Assembly (NCBI RefSeq): GCF_900292015.1
Contig: NZ_LR130759.1
Span: 1,178,001-1,242,000 of the forward strand
Reading direction: 5' to 3'
From: Mycobacterium basiliense
Lineage (GTDB): Bacteria; Actinomycetota; Actinomycetes; Mycobacteriales; Mycobacteriaceae
Length of the DNA: 64,000 bases
Positions within the stretch are counted from its first letter, which is position 1, and every line of letters begins with the position of its first letter. A model generated the notes under the pieces. That model saw only the letters and a list, made by a program, of their open reading frames with translations, had not been told where the DNA came from and did no database searches. This document shows, in pieces, positions 1 through 8,459 of this stretch. Made by a program: the position numbers and the translations under genes.

Positions 1-90
1 TGCCGCATCACCGTCGACGGCGTGATCAAGGCAGAGCGCGTATCCAATGAAGTGAACGCCTACACCTTTTGTGTGGTGAAGTCCGCGTGA
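1..90 (+). CDS. MmpS family protein, C-terminal 29 codons only
   Basis: The first 90 bases read in frame from the left edge to a TGA, and the peptide contains [10 protein letters not shown] and ends [11 protein letters not shown]. This is the conserved C-terminus of MmpS proteins, the small membrane-anchored periplasmic partners of MmpL transporters. The N-terminus with its single membrane helix lies outside the window. The stop codon overlaps the GTG start of the next gene (GTGA), so the two genes are almost certainly co-transcribed and translationally coupled, as is usual for mmpS-mmpL pairs. The paralogue (S4, S5 and so on) cannot be decided from 29 residues. Confidence 0.9.
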   Translation, partial: CRITVDGVIKAERVSNEVNAYTFCVVKSA

Positions 91-2984
91 GCAGCAGGCA
101 CGTCGGCGCAAGCCGTCCGATTATCGCCCGCATCATCCGAAAGCTTTCGGTACCGATTATCCTGGCGTGGCTGGCGATTGTCGTATTCCTTAACGTGGCG
201 GTGCCGCCGCTGGAAGTCGTTGGACAGGAGCATTCGGTAGCGCCGAGCCCCAGCGATGCGTCCTCCTTCGTAGCCGCGAAGCATATCGGCAAGGTATTCA
301 AGGAATCCGACTCCGACAACGTGGCGATCATCGTCCTGGAGGGCGACCAACCGCTCGGCGACGCCGCTCACCGCTACTACGACCGCATGGTTCGCGAACT
401 CCGGGCCGACACCAAGCATGTCCAGCATATTCAAGACTTTTGGGGCGATCCCCTCACCGCGGAGGGGGCGCAAAGCCCCGATGGTAAGTCCACCTACGTT
501 CAAATAAATCTTGCCGGCGGTCAGGGTGAGGCGCTGGGTAACGAATCCATCCAAGCGGTGCGGCAGATCGTGGCAGGCACGCCAACACCGCCGGGCGTCA
601 AGGTATTTGTGACCGGCCCGTCTGCGCTCGTCGCGGACATGAGTAAATCTGGTGACCAATCCCTGGCTAGGATTCTCCTGCTGACCGTGGTCGTCATTCT
701 CGCGATGCTCTTGCTGGTCTATCGCTCGATCATCACCGTGGTGCTGCTGCTTCTCAGCGTCGGTATTGAAATGCAGGCGGCGCGCGGAGTTGTGGCACTT
801 CTTGGCGACCATCAACTTTTTGAACTTTCGACCTTCGCCGTCACATTGCTGACGACGATCTCGATCGCGGCGGGTACCGACTATGCGATATTCCTGGTGG
901 GGCGGTATCAAGAGGCTCGTCAAGCGGGCCAAGATCCGGAAGCGGCGTACTACACCACCTACCGTGGCGTCGCGCACGTAATCTTGGGCTCCGGTCTGAC
1001 GGTGGCCGGCGCCTTGGGGTGCCTTAGCTTCACCCGGTTGCCCTACTTCCAGACCATGGGTCTCCCGACCGCTGTGGGCATGCTCGTCGCGGTCGCTGTC
1101 GCGCTCACCCTGGGCCCCGCGATGCTCGCCGTCGGAGGCCGCTTCGGTCTGTTTGATCCCAAGCGGAAGCTGCGTACCCGCGGATGGCGCCGGGTGGGCA
1201 CCGCGGTCGTTCGCTGGCCCGGGCCCATTCTTGCCGCGGCATGTGCCGTCGCGCTTGTTGGTCTGCTCGCCCTGCCCGGATACAAGACCAGCTACGACGA
1301 CCGCGCCTATATGCCTACCTCCATACCGGCTAATGCCGGGTTTGCTGCCGCGGAACGCCATTTCTCGCCCGCGAGGATGAAGCCGGACATTTTGATGATC
1401 GAGACCGATCATGATATGCGCAACTCGGCGGATTTTCTCATCTTGGACAAACTTGCCAAAGCGATATTCCATGTTACTGGAATTTCCCGTGTTCAGGCGA
1501 TGACCCGGCCCAATGGAAAGCCGATCGAACATTCGTCGATACCATTTCAGATAAGCATGCAAAATGCTGGCCAGCTGCAGAACATGAAATATCAACGGGA
1601 CCGCATGGACGACATGCTGGTCCAGGCGGACGAGATGTCCAAATCGATCGCGCTCTTGAGTCGAACCCACGAACTGATGCAACAAATGGCTCAGGTAACC
1701 CACAAGATGGTTAGCGACACGGCGGAGATCAATCAAATCACCGCGGAATTGCGCGATCATATCGCTGACTTCGAAGATACATGGCGGCCGATTCGTAGCT
1801 ATTTTTACTGGGAAAAGCACTGCTACGATATCCCGATCTGCTGGTCTTTTAGGTCGATCTTCGACGCAATCGATGGTGTCGACGAGATGAGCGACAAGCT
1901 GACCGACATGCTGGCAGACCTCCGGACCATGGATCGGCTCATGCCGGAAATTGTCGCGCAGCTCCCGCCCATGATTCAGACCATGGAAAGTATGCGGACC
2001 ATGATGCTGACCATGCACAGCACCATGTCTGGGATCTATGATCAAATGGACGAAATGAGTCAGAATGCGACGGCGATGGGGAAGGCCTTCGACGACGCTC
2101 GCAACGACGACTCGTTTTATCTGCCGCCGGAGATCTTCAACAATTCCGACTTCAAGCGTGGCATGAAAGTCTTCTTGTCTGACGACGGTAAGGCGGCGCG
2201 CTTTATCATTTCGCACCGGGGGGACCCTGCGGCGCCCGAAGGTCTGGCGAGCATCGCGGCGGTAAGGGTTGCGGCCGAGGAAGCGCTCAAGGGTACGCCG
2301 CTGGAGGACGCGAAAATCTACATCGCCGGCAACGCGGCCACCTATAAGGATATCTCCGATACCGACAAATACGATCTCTTGATCGCCGGAATTTCTTCGT
2401 TGTGCCTTATCTTCATCATCGTGTTGCTCATTACCCGTGGACTGATTTCGGCCCTGGTCGTGGTCGGGACCGTAGCGATCTCGTTGGGGGCCTCCTTTGG
2501 TCTTTCTGTGCTGATCTGGCAGAACATTATGCGCGTCGAATTGCACTGGCTGGTTCTTCCGATGTCGGTTATTGTTCTGCTGGCGGTGGGGTCCGACTAC
2601 AACCTGCTGCTGGTCTCCAGATTGAAAGACGAAATCTCCGCGGGCCTTAACACTGGAATTATTCGCGCGATGGGTGGCACCGGCAAAGTCGTGACCTCGG
2701 CTGGCCTGGTATTCGCCGCCACAATGGCGAGCATGGGTGTCAGCGACCTGCGCATGATCGGTCAGGTGGGCACTACGATCGCCCTGGGTCTGTTATTCGA
2801 CACGTTCGTTGTCCGCGCGTTTATGACGCCGTCGATCGCCGCTCTCTTAGGGCGGTGGTTCTGGTGGCCCATGCAGGTCCGGACTCGACGGTCCAGCGCC
2901 GTCGCACGCCATAAGGCGCTTCCTGAGAGCGCTCCTTTGCCAGTCCTCAACGGTCACCGCCAGGAAGCAGGCGTGGTGTCCTGA
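87..2984 (+). CDS. MmpL family RND transporter (MmpL4/MmpL5-like)
   Basis: Inner-membrane RND exporter of 965 residues, a normal size for MmpL4/5. I chose the GTG at 87 because it overlaps the mmpS stop. One membrane helix (about residues 18-36) is followed by a periplasmic domain ([17 protein letters not shown]), helices 2-6 (about 195-365) with the GTDYAIF proton-relay Asp-Tyr pair, and a second periplasmic domain. That domain holds a long Met/Gln/Asp-rich heptad stretch (about 480-710), matching the coiled-coil insertion of MmpL4/5. The last helices (about 760-930) carry [11 protein letters not shown], the second Asp-Tyr pair. MmpL proteins export siderophores, glycopeptidolipids and other lipids. 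Its place beside a lipopeptide-type NRPS/PKS locus suggests it exports that product, which is inference. Codon use is ordinary mycobacterial, unlike the repeat-rich megasynthase genes. Confidence 0.93.
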   Translation: MSSRHVGASRPIIARIIRKLSVPIILAWLAIVVFLNVAVPPLEVVGQEHSVAPSPSDASSFVAAKHIGKVFKESDSDNVAIIVLEGDQPLGDAAHRYYDRMVRELRADTKHVQHIQDFWGDPLTAEGAQSPDGKSTYVQINLAGGQGEALGNESIQAVRQIVAGTPTPPGVKVFVTGPSALVADMSKSGDQSLARILLLTVVVILAMLLLVYRSIITVVLLLLSVGIEMQAARGVVALLGDHQLFELSTFAVTLLTTISIAAGTDYAIFLVGRYQEARQAGQDPEAAYYTTYRGVAHVILGSGLTVAGALGCLSFTRLPYFQTMGLPTAVGMLVAVAVALTLGPAMLAVGGRFGLFDPKRKLRTRGWRRVGTAVVRWPGPILAAACAVALVGLLALPGYKTSYDDRAYMPTSIPANAGFAAAERHFSPARMKPDILMIETDHDMRNSADFLILDKLAKAIFHVTGISRVQAMTRPNGKPIEHSSIPFQISMQNAGQLQNMKYQRDRMDDMLVQADEMSKSIALLSRTHELMQQMAQVTHKMVSDTAEINQITAELRDHIADFEDTWRPIRSYFYWEKHCYDIPICWSFRSIFDAIDGVDEMSDKLTDMLADLRTMDRLMPEIVAQLPPMIQTMESMRTMMLTMHSTMSGIYDQMDEMSQNATAMGKAFDDARNDDSFYLPPEIFNNSDFKRGMKVFLSDDGKAARFIISHRGDPAAPEGLASIAAVRVAAEEALKGTPLEDAKIYIAGNAATYKDISDTDKYDLLIAGISSLCLIFIIVLLITRGLISALVVVGTVAISLGASFGLSVLIWQNIMRVELHWLVLPMSVIVLLAVGSDYNLLLVSRLKDEISAGLNTGIIRAMGGTGKVVTSAGLVFAATMASMGVSDLRMIGQVGTTIALGLLFDTFVVRAFMTPSIAALLGRWFWWPMQVRTRRSSAVARHKALPESAPLPVLNGHRQEAGVVS

Positions 2985-3554
2985 CCCCCAGCCGGGCTTT
3001 CCCTGCTGAAGAGGCTGGCGTGCCGACAGCTGGTAGGCATGGTGGCCGTGCATCGGACCATTCATGAATAGAGACAGTCACGAAAGTACTGCCTGGACCA
3101 ACACCTAGTGCGGGGCCGGCTTGGCAATCCTGGCCATGCTGGCCTACGCCCCCAATGGCCACCCGCACCGTCGGGATTGATCGCGTTGACCGTCAACGAG
3201 TTTCGCTGCCGCTTCGAGGCAGCACGGCCGTACTCGTCACGGCGCTCGCACCGAGTGCGCCGCAGCCATCAGCGAGCTTGCCAAGAGCAATGAACACGAT
3301 CTACCGCTGTCGCACCGGGTGCCCAACGTTCGATCCGACGTCGCGGGGCCGGGGCCGTGCGCGAAATAACGTGTAATCAGCCACTTACCGGTACGCACCG
3401 CCGAGTACGGCGGGAGCGATGCGGCCAGTTCGGGACGGCCACGAGCGACAGCGGACGGAGCCGCCAACCGCTACCGCGCGGCGTCCCCTATCGGGAGGCG
3501 ACGCCGCGCTAGACGGCAGCTGATGGCGTAGCGGTTACTCGATGCGGCACCTGG
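2985..3554. other. Intergenic gap between convergent mmpL and halogenase genes
   Basis: 570 bp separate the stops of two convergent genes. Short ORFs occur in several frames, but none has a convincing ribosome-binding site or a recognisable family. The only clear structure is the hairpin at 3476-3509. Confidence 0.6.
3476..3509. terminator. Hairpin, candidate bidirectional terminator
   Basis: A perfect 10-bp stem pairs gcgcggcgtc (3476-3485) with gacgccgcgc (3500-3509) around a 14-nt loop. It lies between two convergent genes, 45 bp past the halogenase stop. There is no T-tract, which is common for mycobacterial terminators. Confidence 0.45.
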
Positions 3555-5108
3555 TCAGTGCCGCGATGAGCCCGGGCGAATGGATCCTCGAGACTTGCTG
3601 CCTCGTTGAGCTGGGGTGACCCAGTGCATGCCGTCGCTCGACGACACAAGCCCACCCGGGAAGAGCGGGGCTTCGGGCTTGGCGTGATCGCCGAGCAGGG
3701 CCTGCATCTGTACCTCGGCGCCACTTTGAACCAACTGCTGCATCACTTTTCGGACGATTGAGGACTTGAACATCGGCATCATTCCAGTGCCCGGGCTCTC
3801 GCTGAGGTTTTCCACCGCACCGGCGAACTCCGCGCACTGAGCCTCGAAATGCTTTGCGAGCGATTCGGCATCGGTCAACGCGGACTCCCCAGAGGAAATG
3901 CCGCCAACAAGCTCGATGAACGCCTCCAAGTCCGGCTTGGCGTTCTTGGTAATCTTTTTGGCCTGCCAGAAATACGAAGACTCGTCTTGATGCGTTTCGT
4001 AGAACGAGAGCAGGAACTCATAGAACACGCTGTATTCGCGACGATATCTGGCTTCGAACTCTTTCATCGCCGCGTCCTCGTCCACTAGCCCGGCCAGGGC
4101 GCTGTTGATGCTCCGTGCTGCCAGTAGGGCACTGTAGGTTGCGAGATGGACGCCGGAGGAAAACACCGGGTCGACGAAACATGCTGCATCGCCGACCAAC
4201 ACCAGGCCCGGGCGCCAGAACTTTGTCTGGTGATAGGAGTAGTCCTTGCGGACTCGGATTTTTCCGTACTGGCCCTCTCTCACCCGCTCGGCAGGCGAAA
4301 GGAAATCCGAGATCATCGGGCATTCCTCAATGAGCGACTTTAGCGCCGTCTCGGGGTCTCCCTGGACCTTCTCGGCCATCTCGCGGTCAACCACCGCACC
4401 AACGCTGGTCAACGTCGAGCTCAGCGGGATGTACCAGAACCATCCGCTTTCGAACGCCACACAGAGAATGTTGTTCTTATTCGGCTCGGGCAAACGCTTG
4501 CCGCCTTCGAAGTACCCGAATAGAGCCAGGCTGCGGAAAAACTCTGAATACTTCCGCGTGCCACCCACTTCACGGTGTAGGCGACTCATGTTTCCCGACG
4601 CGTCCACCACGTACTTCGCATGCGCTTCGCGCGGATTGCCGTCGGCGTCGGTGTAGCGCACGCCGCGTACTCGCTCGTCGTCGCCAATCAGGTCAGTGAC
4701 CGCACAGCCCTCGCGCACATCGGCGCCCACCCGACGAGCGTTGTTGAGCAGGATTTCGTCGAATTTCGAGCGCTCAACCTGGTAGGCGTAGGACGTCGGA
4801 CCCGCCATTTGCGATGAGGCCGAGAAGGAGAAGGCCCATGGTTCCGGGCTGGCTCCCCACTTGAAGGTACCGCCAAGCTTTCGGGGAAAGTTCTGCTTGG
4901 CCAGCTCATCTGCGGCTCCGGACAGCCGGCAGACACCGTGGATAGTGGACGGCAGCAGGGATTCACCGATCTGGTAGCGAGGAAAGAACTCCTTTTCCAA
5001 CACCAAGACGCGGTGGTCCTGCATGGCTGTCAAAGCGGCCAACGTTGAGCCGGCGGGGCCGCCCCCGACCACGATCACATCGAACTCTTCAGAAACTGTG
5101 TGAGGCAT
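3555..5108 (-). CDS. Flavin-dependent halogenase
   Basis: About 517 residues. The N-terminal FAD-binding motif is VVGGGPAGST (from about residue 13). The halogenase signature WFWYIP (about 223-228) fits the WxWxIP motif that separates these enzymes from FAD mono-oxygenases, and the stretch FPRKLGGTFKWG carries the likely catalytic lysine (about K77). LVGDAACFVDPVFSSGVHLA is the second FAD motif. Relatives such as CmlS, CndH and PltA chlorinate substrates that are free or bound to carrier proteins, so a substrate tethered on the neighbouring NRPS/PKS is plausible. There are two adjacent ATGs. I prefer the one at 5108 because GGAG lies 6 nt upstream of it but only 3 nt upstream of the ATG at 5111. 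The gene is divergent from the small ORF and MFS gene, and convergent with mmpL. The substrate is unknown, and a separate flavin reductase is not visible here. Confidence 0.88.
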   Translation of the reverse strand: MPHTVSEEFDVIVVGGGPAGSTLAALTAMQDHRVLVLEKEFFPRYQIGESLLPSTIHGVCRLSGAADELAKQNFPRKLGGTFKWGASPEPWAFSFSASSQMAGPTSYAYQVERSKFDEILLNNARRVGADVREGCAVTDLIGDDERVRGVRYTDADGNPREAHAKYVVDASGNMSRLHREVGGTRKYSEFFRSLALFGYFEGGKRLPEPNKNNILCVAFESGWFWYIPLSSTLTSVGAVVDREMAEKVQGDPETALKSLIEECPMISDFLSPAERVREGQYGKIRVRKDYSYHQTKFWRPGLVLVGDAACFVDPVFSSGVHLATYSALLAARSINSALAGLVDEDAAMKEFEARYRREYSVFYEFLLSFYETHQDESSYFWQAKKITKNAKPDLEAFIELVGGISSGESALTDAESLAKHFEAQCAEFAGAVENLSESPGTGMMPMFKSSIVRKVMQQLVQSGAEVQMQALLGDHAKPEAPLFPGGLVSSSDGMHWVTPAQRGSKSRGSIRPGSSRH

Positions 5109-5423
5109 CATTTTCTCCCTGCGGCAGGTTGCGACGACAGTTGGATGCCCGCCCCGGCATCCGGACAGCCATTGATTCGGTTATTCGGCCGGCGCGATGT
5201 CGGGTTGGAGGTCCGGCCCGGCAGTAGTTCGACCGTCCATCGACGGCCCTCACATTGAATATCACCGGCGTGTGCATTCACGGAATGTGCAGATTGACTT
5301 GCGTCGCAGCAAGATTCTGGGCACTGTCGTGCTGCATTGACTCGCGTGCTCCTGGTACACCTCATACGGGCGGCGCAAACATTGTCCGCAACATTGCCTG
5401 ATGGGATCGTAAGGAGAAATCGC
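5109..5423. promoter_or_regulatory. Divergent promoter region, halogenase / small ORF-MFS
   Basis: 315 bp lie between the divergent starts of the halogenase gene and the small ORF at 5424. Both transcripts must begin here or in adjacent DNA. It is less GC-rich than the coding regions. I could not fix a reliable -35/-10 pair or operator by eye. Confidence 0.45.
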
Positions 5424-5585
5424 ATGGGGCAGATCCAGCCGATGATCCCGATGGCAATTCGCATCGGCGGTAGCGGCGGCTACTCGAGGCAGCTCCATCG
5501 GCATCCCGACTATCGCCCTCTGGGCGTCGACCCGCGATTCCGGAGATCATTTTCTGTTCGCCTCCGCGCTCGGGCGGGAGCCTAA
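5424..5585 (+). CDS. Small hypothetical ORF (53 aa) with strong ribosome-binding site
   Basis: ATG at 5424 is preceded by AAGGAG at 7 nt spacing, the best Shine-Dalgarno site in this gap. The ORF reads MGQIQPMIPMAIRIGG and then a basic, Arg-rich C-terminus, and stops 4 bp before the MFS start codon, so translation would be coupled to it. I do not recognise the family. It could be a true small protein, a leader peptide for the MFS gene, or the start of a larger gene eroded by deletion. No signal peptide or membrane helix is evident. Confidence 0.45.
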   Translation: MGQIQPMIPMAIRIGGSGGYSRQLHRHPDYRPLGVDPRFRRSFSVRLRARAGA

Positions 5586-5589
5586 GACT

Positions 5590-7209
5590 ATGGCGGCCGT
5601 ACGTGGCGTGGACGACCCGCAAGCGACGAAACCGCGGCCGGCCCCGGAGATGGCGCCGCCCGCCAGCTCCCTGGGTCCGTCGCATCCGGCCGGACATGAA
5701 TATCCCGACAAGCTCGACGCTGCATTGCTCCGGATCGCCGGCGTATGTGTTCTGGCGTCGTTGACCGTAAGTCTGGACACCACGGTCGTCTTTGTTGCCC
5801 AAAGCACTTTTGCCGCCGCGTTCGATTCGACCGAAGCCGCAGTCGCCTGGACGATGATCGGTTACGTGCTCGGCCTGGCCACGGTTACCCCCTCGGCTGG
5901 TTGGGCAACAGATCGGTTCGGCGCCAAGCGACTCTTCATCGGTTCGATGATGACCTTTACATTGGGTTCGGTGTTGTGTGCCATCGCGCCAAATATCACC
6001 TGGCTGATCGTATTTCGCGTACTGCAGGGCCTCGGCGGTGGTATTTTGCTTCCGTTGGTCTTTACGGTGGTGGCCCGTGAGGCCGGCCCGAATAGGGTCG
6101 GCCGCCTAATAGCGGTGGTAGGCATCCCTATGCTCCTCGGCCCGATTTGTGGGCCGATGCTGGGCGGCTGGCTGATTTACCACTTTGGCTGGGAATGGAT
6201 CTTTTTGATCAACCTGCCGATCGGATTGGCCACATCGGTCCTGGCGGCGATCATCCTCGCAAAGGATCAGCCTGAACCCGCCGAACATCTAGACTGTATG
6301 GGCCTGATGCTACTTTCGCCTGGCTTGGCGACCTTCTTGTACGGGGTGTCGTCATTGCCCGACCGCGGCACAGTGTCCAATCCGCACGTGTGGATACCGG
6401 CCGCGATCGGCCTGGTGTTGATTATCGCCTTCGTGCTCCATGCTCTGTACGGGACAGAGCATCCGTTGATCGACATGCGTTTGTTCACCAACCGCATGGT
6501 CACCCTCGCGAATGCAGTGATGTTTTTGTTCTCGGTGGCGTTTGCCGGCTCAGGGATCTTGTATCCCAGTTACTTTCAGCAGTTGCTGCACCATACGCCG
6601 TTGCAGGCCGGGCTAGCCACCATTCCGGTGGGAATCGGCGCGGTACTAAGTGTCCCGCTGGCTGGCAAGATGGTGGACAAGAGTGGGCCAGGAAAGGTTG
6701 TATTAGCCGGGGCCATCCTGGTCACCGTGGGTACCGGAATCTTCGCGTTCGGCGTCATCAACCATCCTAGTTATCTGCCGATCCTGGTGGCGGGGATGAT
6801 CATTCTGGGTTTTGGCGTAAGTAGCACGCAGCTGCCGTCCAGCGCGGCCGCCGTACAGACCCTGGCCCCGCATCAGATAGCGCGGGCCACCACCCTGGTC
6901 AGTGTCAACCATCAGATAGCTGGTTCGGTGGCCTATGCGCTGATGTCTGTGATCTTGACCAATCAACTGAAGCGCAGCGAAAATATCTCTGCCGCAAAGG
7001 AGATGGAAAGCCTGCAAAGGGATGCTGCCAGAATTGGCGCGCCGCTCGATCCTGGGTCACTGCCACATCGAGCTCTTAGTCCCGACTTCGCGACCAGCGT
7101 CATGCACGACCTGTCTCATGCCTATGCCGTCGTGTTCGTGGTCGCTTTCGTAGTCACGACGTTGGCGCTGATTCCTGCGGCGCTGCTGCCAACGAAGTCC
7201 GATTCCTAG
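5590..7209 (+). CDS. MFS drug/metabolite exporter, DHA2 (14-TM) family
   Basis: 539 residues with a proline-rich cytoplasmic N-terminus of about 40 residues and then about 14 hydrophobic helices. LTVSLDTTVVFVA in helix 1 matches the DHA2 (EmrB/QacA) motif. GWATDRFGAKRLF is motif A, between helices 2 and 3, and RVLQGLGGGILLPL leads into the helix 4-5 region with its GPxxGG-like stretch. A GGGAG site precedes the ATG by 9 nt. As a proton antiporter in the inner membrane it would export the cluster product or protect against it, which is inference. A relic of a second copy of its 3' end lies at 22336-22472, so this gene marks the left side of the duplicated unit. The Mycobacterium paralogue group (Stp, EfpA or other) cannot be settled by eye. 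Confidence 0.88.
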   Translation: MAAVRGVDDPQATKPRPAPEMAPPASSLGPSHPAGHEYPDKLDAALLRIAGVCVLASLTVSLDTTVVFVAQSTFAAAFDSTEAAVAWTMIGYVLGLATVTPSAGWATDRFGAKRLFIGSMMTFTLGSVLCAIAPNITWLIVFRVLQGLGGGILLPLVFTVVAREAGPNRVGRLIAVVGIPMLLGPICGPMLGGWLIYHFGWEWIFLINLPIGLATSVLAAIILAKDQPEPAEHLDCMGLMLLSPGLATFLYGVSSLPDRGTVSNPHVWIPAAIGLVLIIAFVLHALYGTEHPLIDMRLFTNRMVTLANAVMFLFSVAFAGSGILYPSYFQQLLHHTPLQAGLATIPVGIGAVLSVPLAGKMVDKSGPGKVVLAGAILVTVGTGIFAFGVINHPSYLPILVAGMIILGFGVSSTQLPSSAAAVQTLAPHQIARATTLVSVNHQIAGSVAYALMSVILTNQLKRSENISAAKEMESLQRDAARIGAPLDPGSLPHRALSPDFATSVMHDLSHAYAVVFVVAFVVTTLALIPAALLPTKSDS

Positions 7210-7362
7210 ATATCAACGCCACCTTGCGCTTCGGTAAGGCGCACCCATGCGGCTTTCGTCGGGGCTCGACACGCGGCGCCACATTGAACCCGGTGTCACG
7301 GGAGGGGAAATCGAGATTCTGCTGAGCACTGCGTAGCTGAGGCGTCGGCCGGGCGCGATCGG

Positions 7363-7590
7363 TGAGGCTCCGGTTATGCGTTCCGGTGTCAATCTTTCGC
7401 GCAAGCTCTTGGGCCGTATGCCGGTGCAGTGTTCGTCGATGACGTCGAGGGATGCGGAGCGCGCTGCCTCGCGAGCACTCCCCGCCATCCCGCTGGATAT
7501 CGGCATAGACGGGCCATAGGCAGTGTTGGACTTCGTCGCTGACTCGGACGTAGAAGATGCCGTGCTGGCGTCAAACCGATTGACAATCAA
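7363..7590 (-). pseudogene. Decayed mbtH-like gene (copy 1)
   Basis: Read on the minus strand this aligns along its length with the intact mbtH at 22506-22736. It starts at the same TTG (IVNRFDA against TVNPFDDD) and ends in [13 protein letters not shown]. Single-base losses shift the frame: the stretch gacgacgacaacggc is one base shorter here, and another base is lost near gatatccc. The frame therefore wanders through nonsense where [10 protein letters not shown] should be, and W-T-D before RPKSL has become C-T-G. The original stop is also lost. The gene has no plausible function. The intact second copy would have to serve both NRPSs. Confidence 0.85.
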
Positions 7591-8179
7591 GGGCTTCCAG
7601 CCGTCCGGTAGGCTTGCCGTGATCTTGCTCCAACGTCAATTCGTAGATACAACAGTAGGATTAGCGGCGAGATGGTGTCGTGACCCATGGGCATCGTTGC
7701 CAGATCGAGGTCATATTAGCCGGCAACGCGCACAGCCAGGCAAAGCCGTCCGGCGACGGCAAATCAAGCAGATCCGGGCGAAGGTACGGCGGCTCGCCAG
7801 CAGCTGCGGACATCGCCTGCGGTATGTGCTGTGTGCTGTCTCGTCGAGACTCCCGCAGGGCTGCTTGTCCATGGCGAAGCTTTGTGTCCTGCATTAGCTT
7901 CCTTTTCGCGCGACTTGTGAAGGCGAGCAGCGTTTGTGGATCGAAGGAGCTGTGGATGGGTAACGAAGTTAGGTTTCGTAGGCCCCGCGGTCACTATGGT
8001 CTGTTGATCACGCCTGATCCTGAATGGTAGGCATTGCTCGACTTTCGGGTGCGGGATAGCGGAACCTTTCGATAGCGGAGCCGCTTTTCATGTACGGCGC
8101 TCGTTAGCTCTTCCTCAGGGTTACATGCGCATTGGAGATTTCTTACGCGAAGCACGGTCATGCTCATGGAAGGCTGTTG
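7591..8179. promoter_or_regulatory. Copy-1 leader region upstream of the PKS scar and NRPS A
   Basis: The first part (about 7591-7850) is only loosely similar to the matching region 22737-23075. From about 7855 onward it is nearly identical to 23075-23392, with one obvious change (t/a at about 8034). The conserved part includes a 24-codon ORF (7956-8030), a tandem 16-nt repeat (8055-8086) and the start context of the PKS gene. It presumably holds the promoter for NRPS A, since the PKS gene that once followed is deleted. Confidence 0.5.
7956..8030 (+). CDS. Short conserved leader ORF, copy 1 (24 aa)
   Basis: GAAGGAG lies 6 nt before ATG 7956. The peptide begins [15 protein letters not shown] and ends PDPEW. 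The same ORF occurs with identical sequence at 23169-23243. It resembles a regulatory upstream ORF more than a functional enzyme. See the copy-2 entry. Confidence 0.4.
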   Translation: MGNEVRFRRPRGHYGLLITPDPEW

Positions 8180-8459
8180 ATGGCAACTCATGAAGAACTT
8201 CATTCTTACCTCAAACAGGCCGTCTTGGCGTTGGGGAAGGCACGTCAGCGGGAGCGCGGTTTGGCGGCTTTATCGCCGACGCCAGCATGTTTGATGCTGA
8301 CTTCTGTGGGATTGGCGCGTGTGAGGCGGCGGTGATGGGTCCGGTGATGGGTCCAATGATGCGCGCGGCGAGGCGATGAGTATGTCAGGTTTGTCCGCCG
8401 AGCAATTGGCCGCGCTGCCTGGTGTGCTGGCAAAGATCGATGCGGCGGTGCTGCTATGA
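8180..8459 (+). pseudogene. Deletion scar of a KS-AT-ACP polyketide synthase gene (copy 1)
   Basis: This is the paralogue of the intact PKS at 23393-26569 with nearly all of it removed. It keeps the start ([16 protein letters not shown]), jumps to a short piece matching about 23655-23742 (GGFIADASMFDAD region), and then jumps to the last ~115 bp, which match 26455-26569 and end in the same TGA. Two internal deletions, of about 0.2 kb and 2.7 kb, are therefore visible. A 12-bp direct repeat (ggtgatgggtcc twice, about 8331-8354) sits at the second joint. The frame is broken after 8335, so no PKS is made. The 3' end still supplies the ATGA overlap with the NRPS A start. Confidence 0.9.

Noticed and set aside
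60..2546. An 828-codon open frame antisense to mmpL
   Set aside because: It is an Arg/His-rich translation of the opposite strand of a clear MmpL gene. Long antisense frames are expected at high GC and this one shows no family motif.
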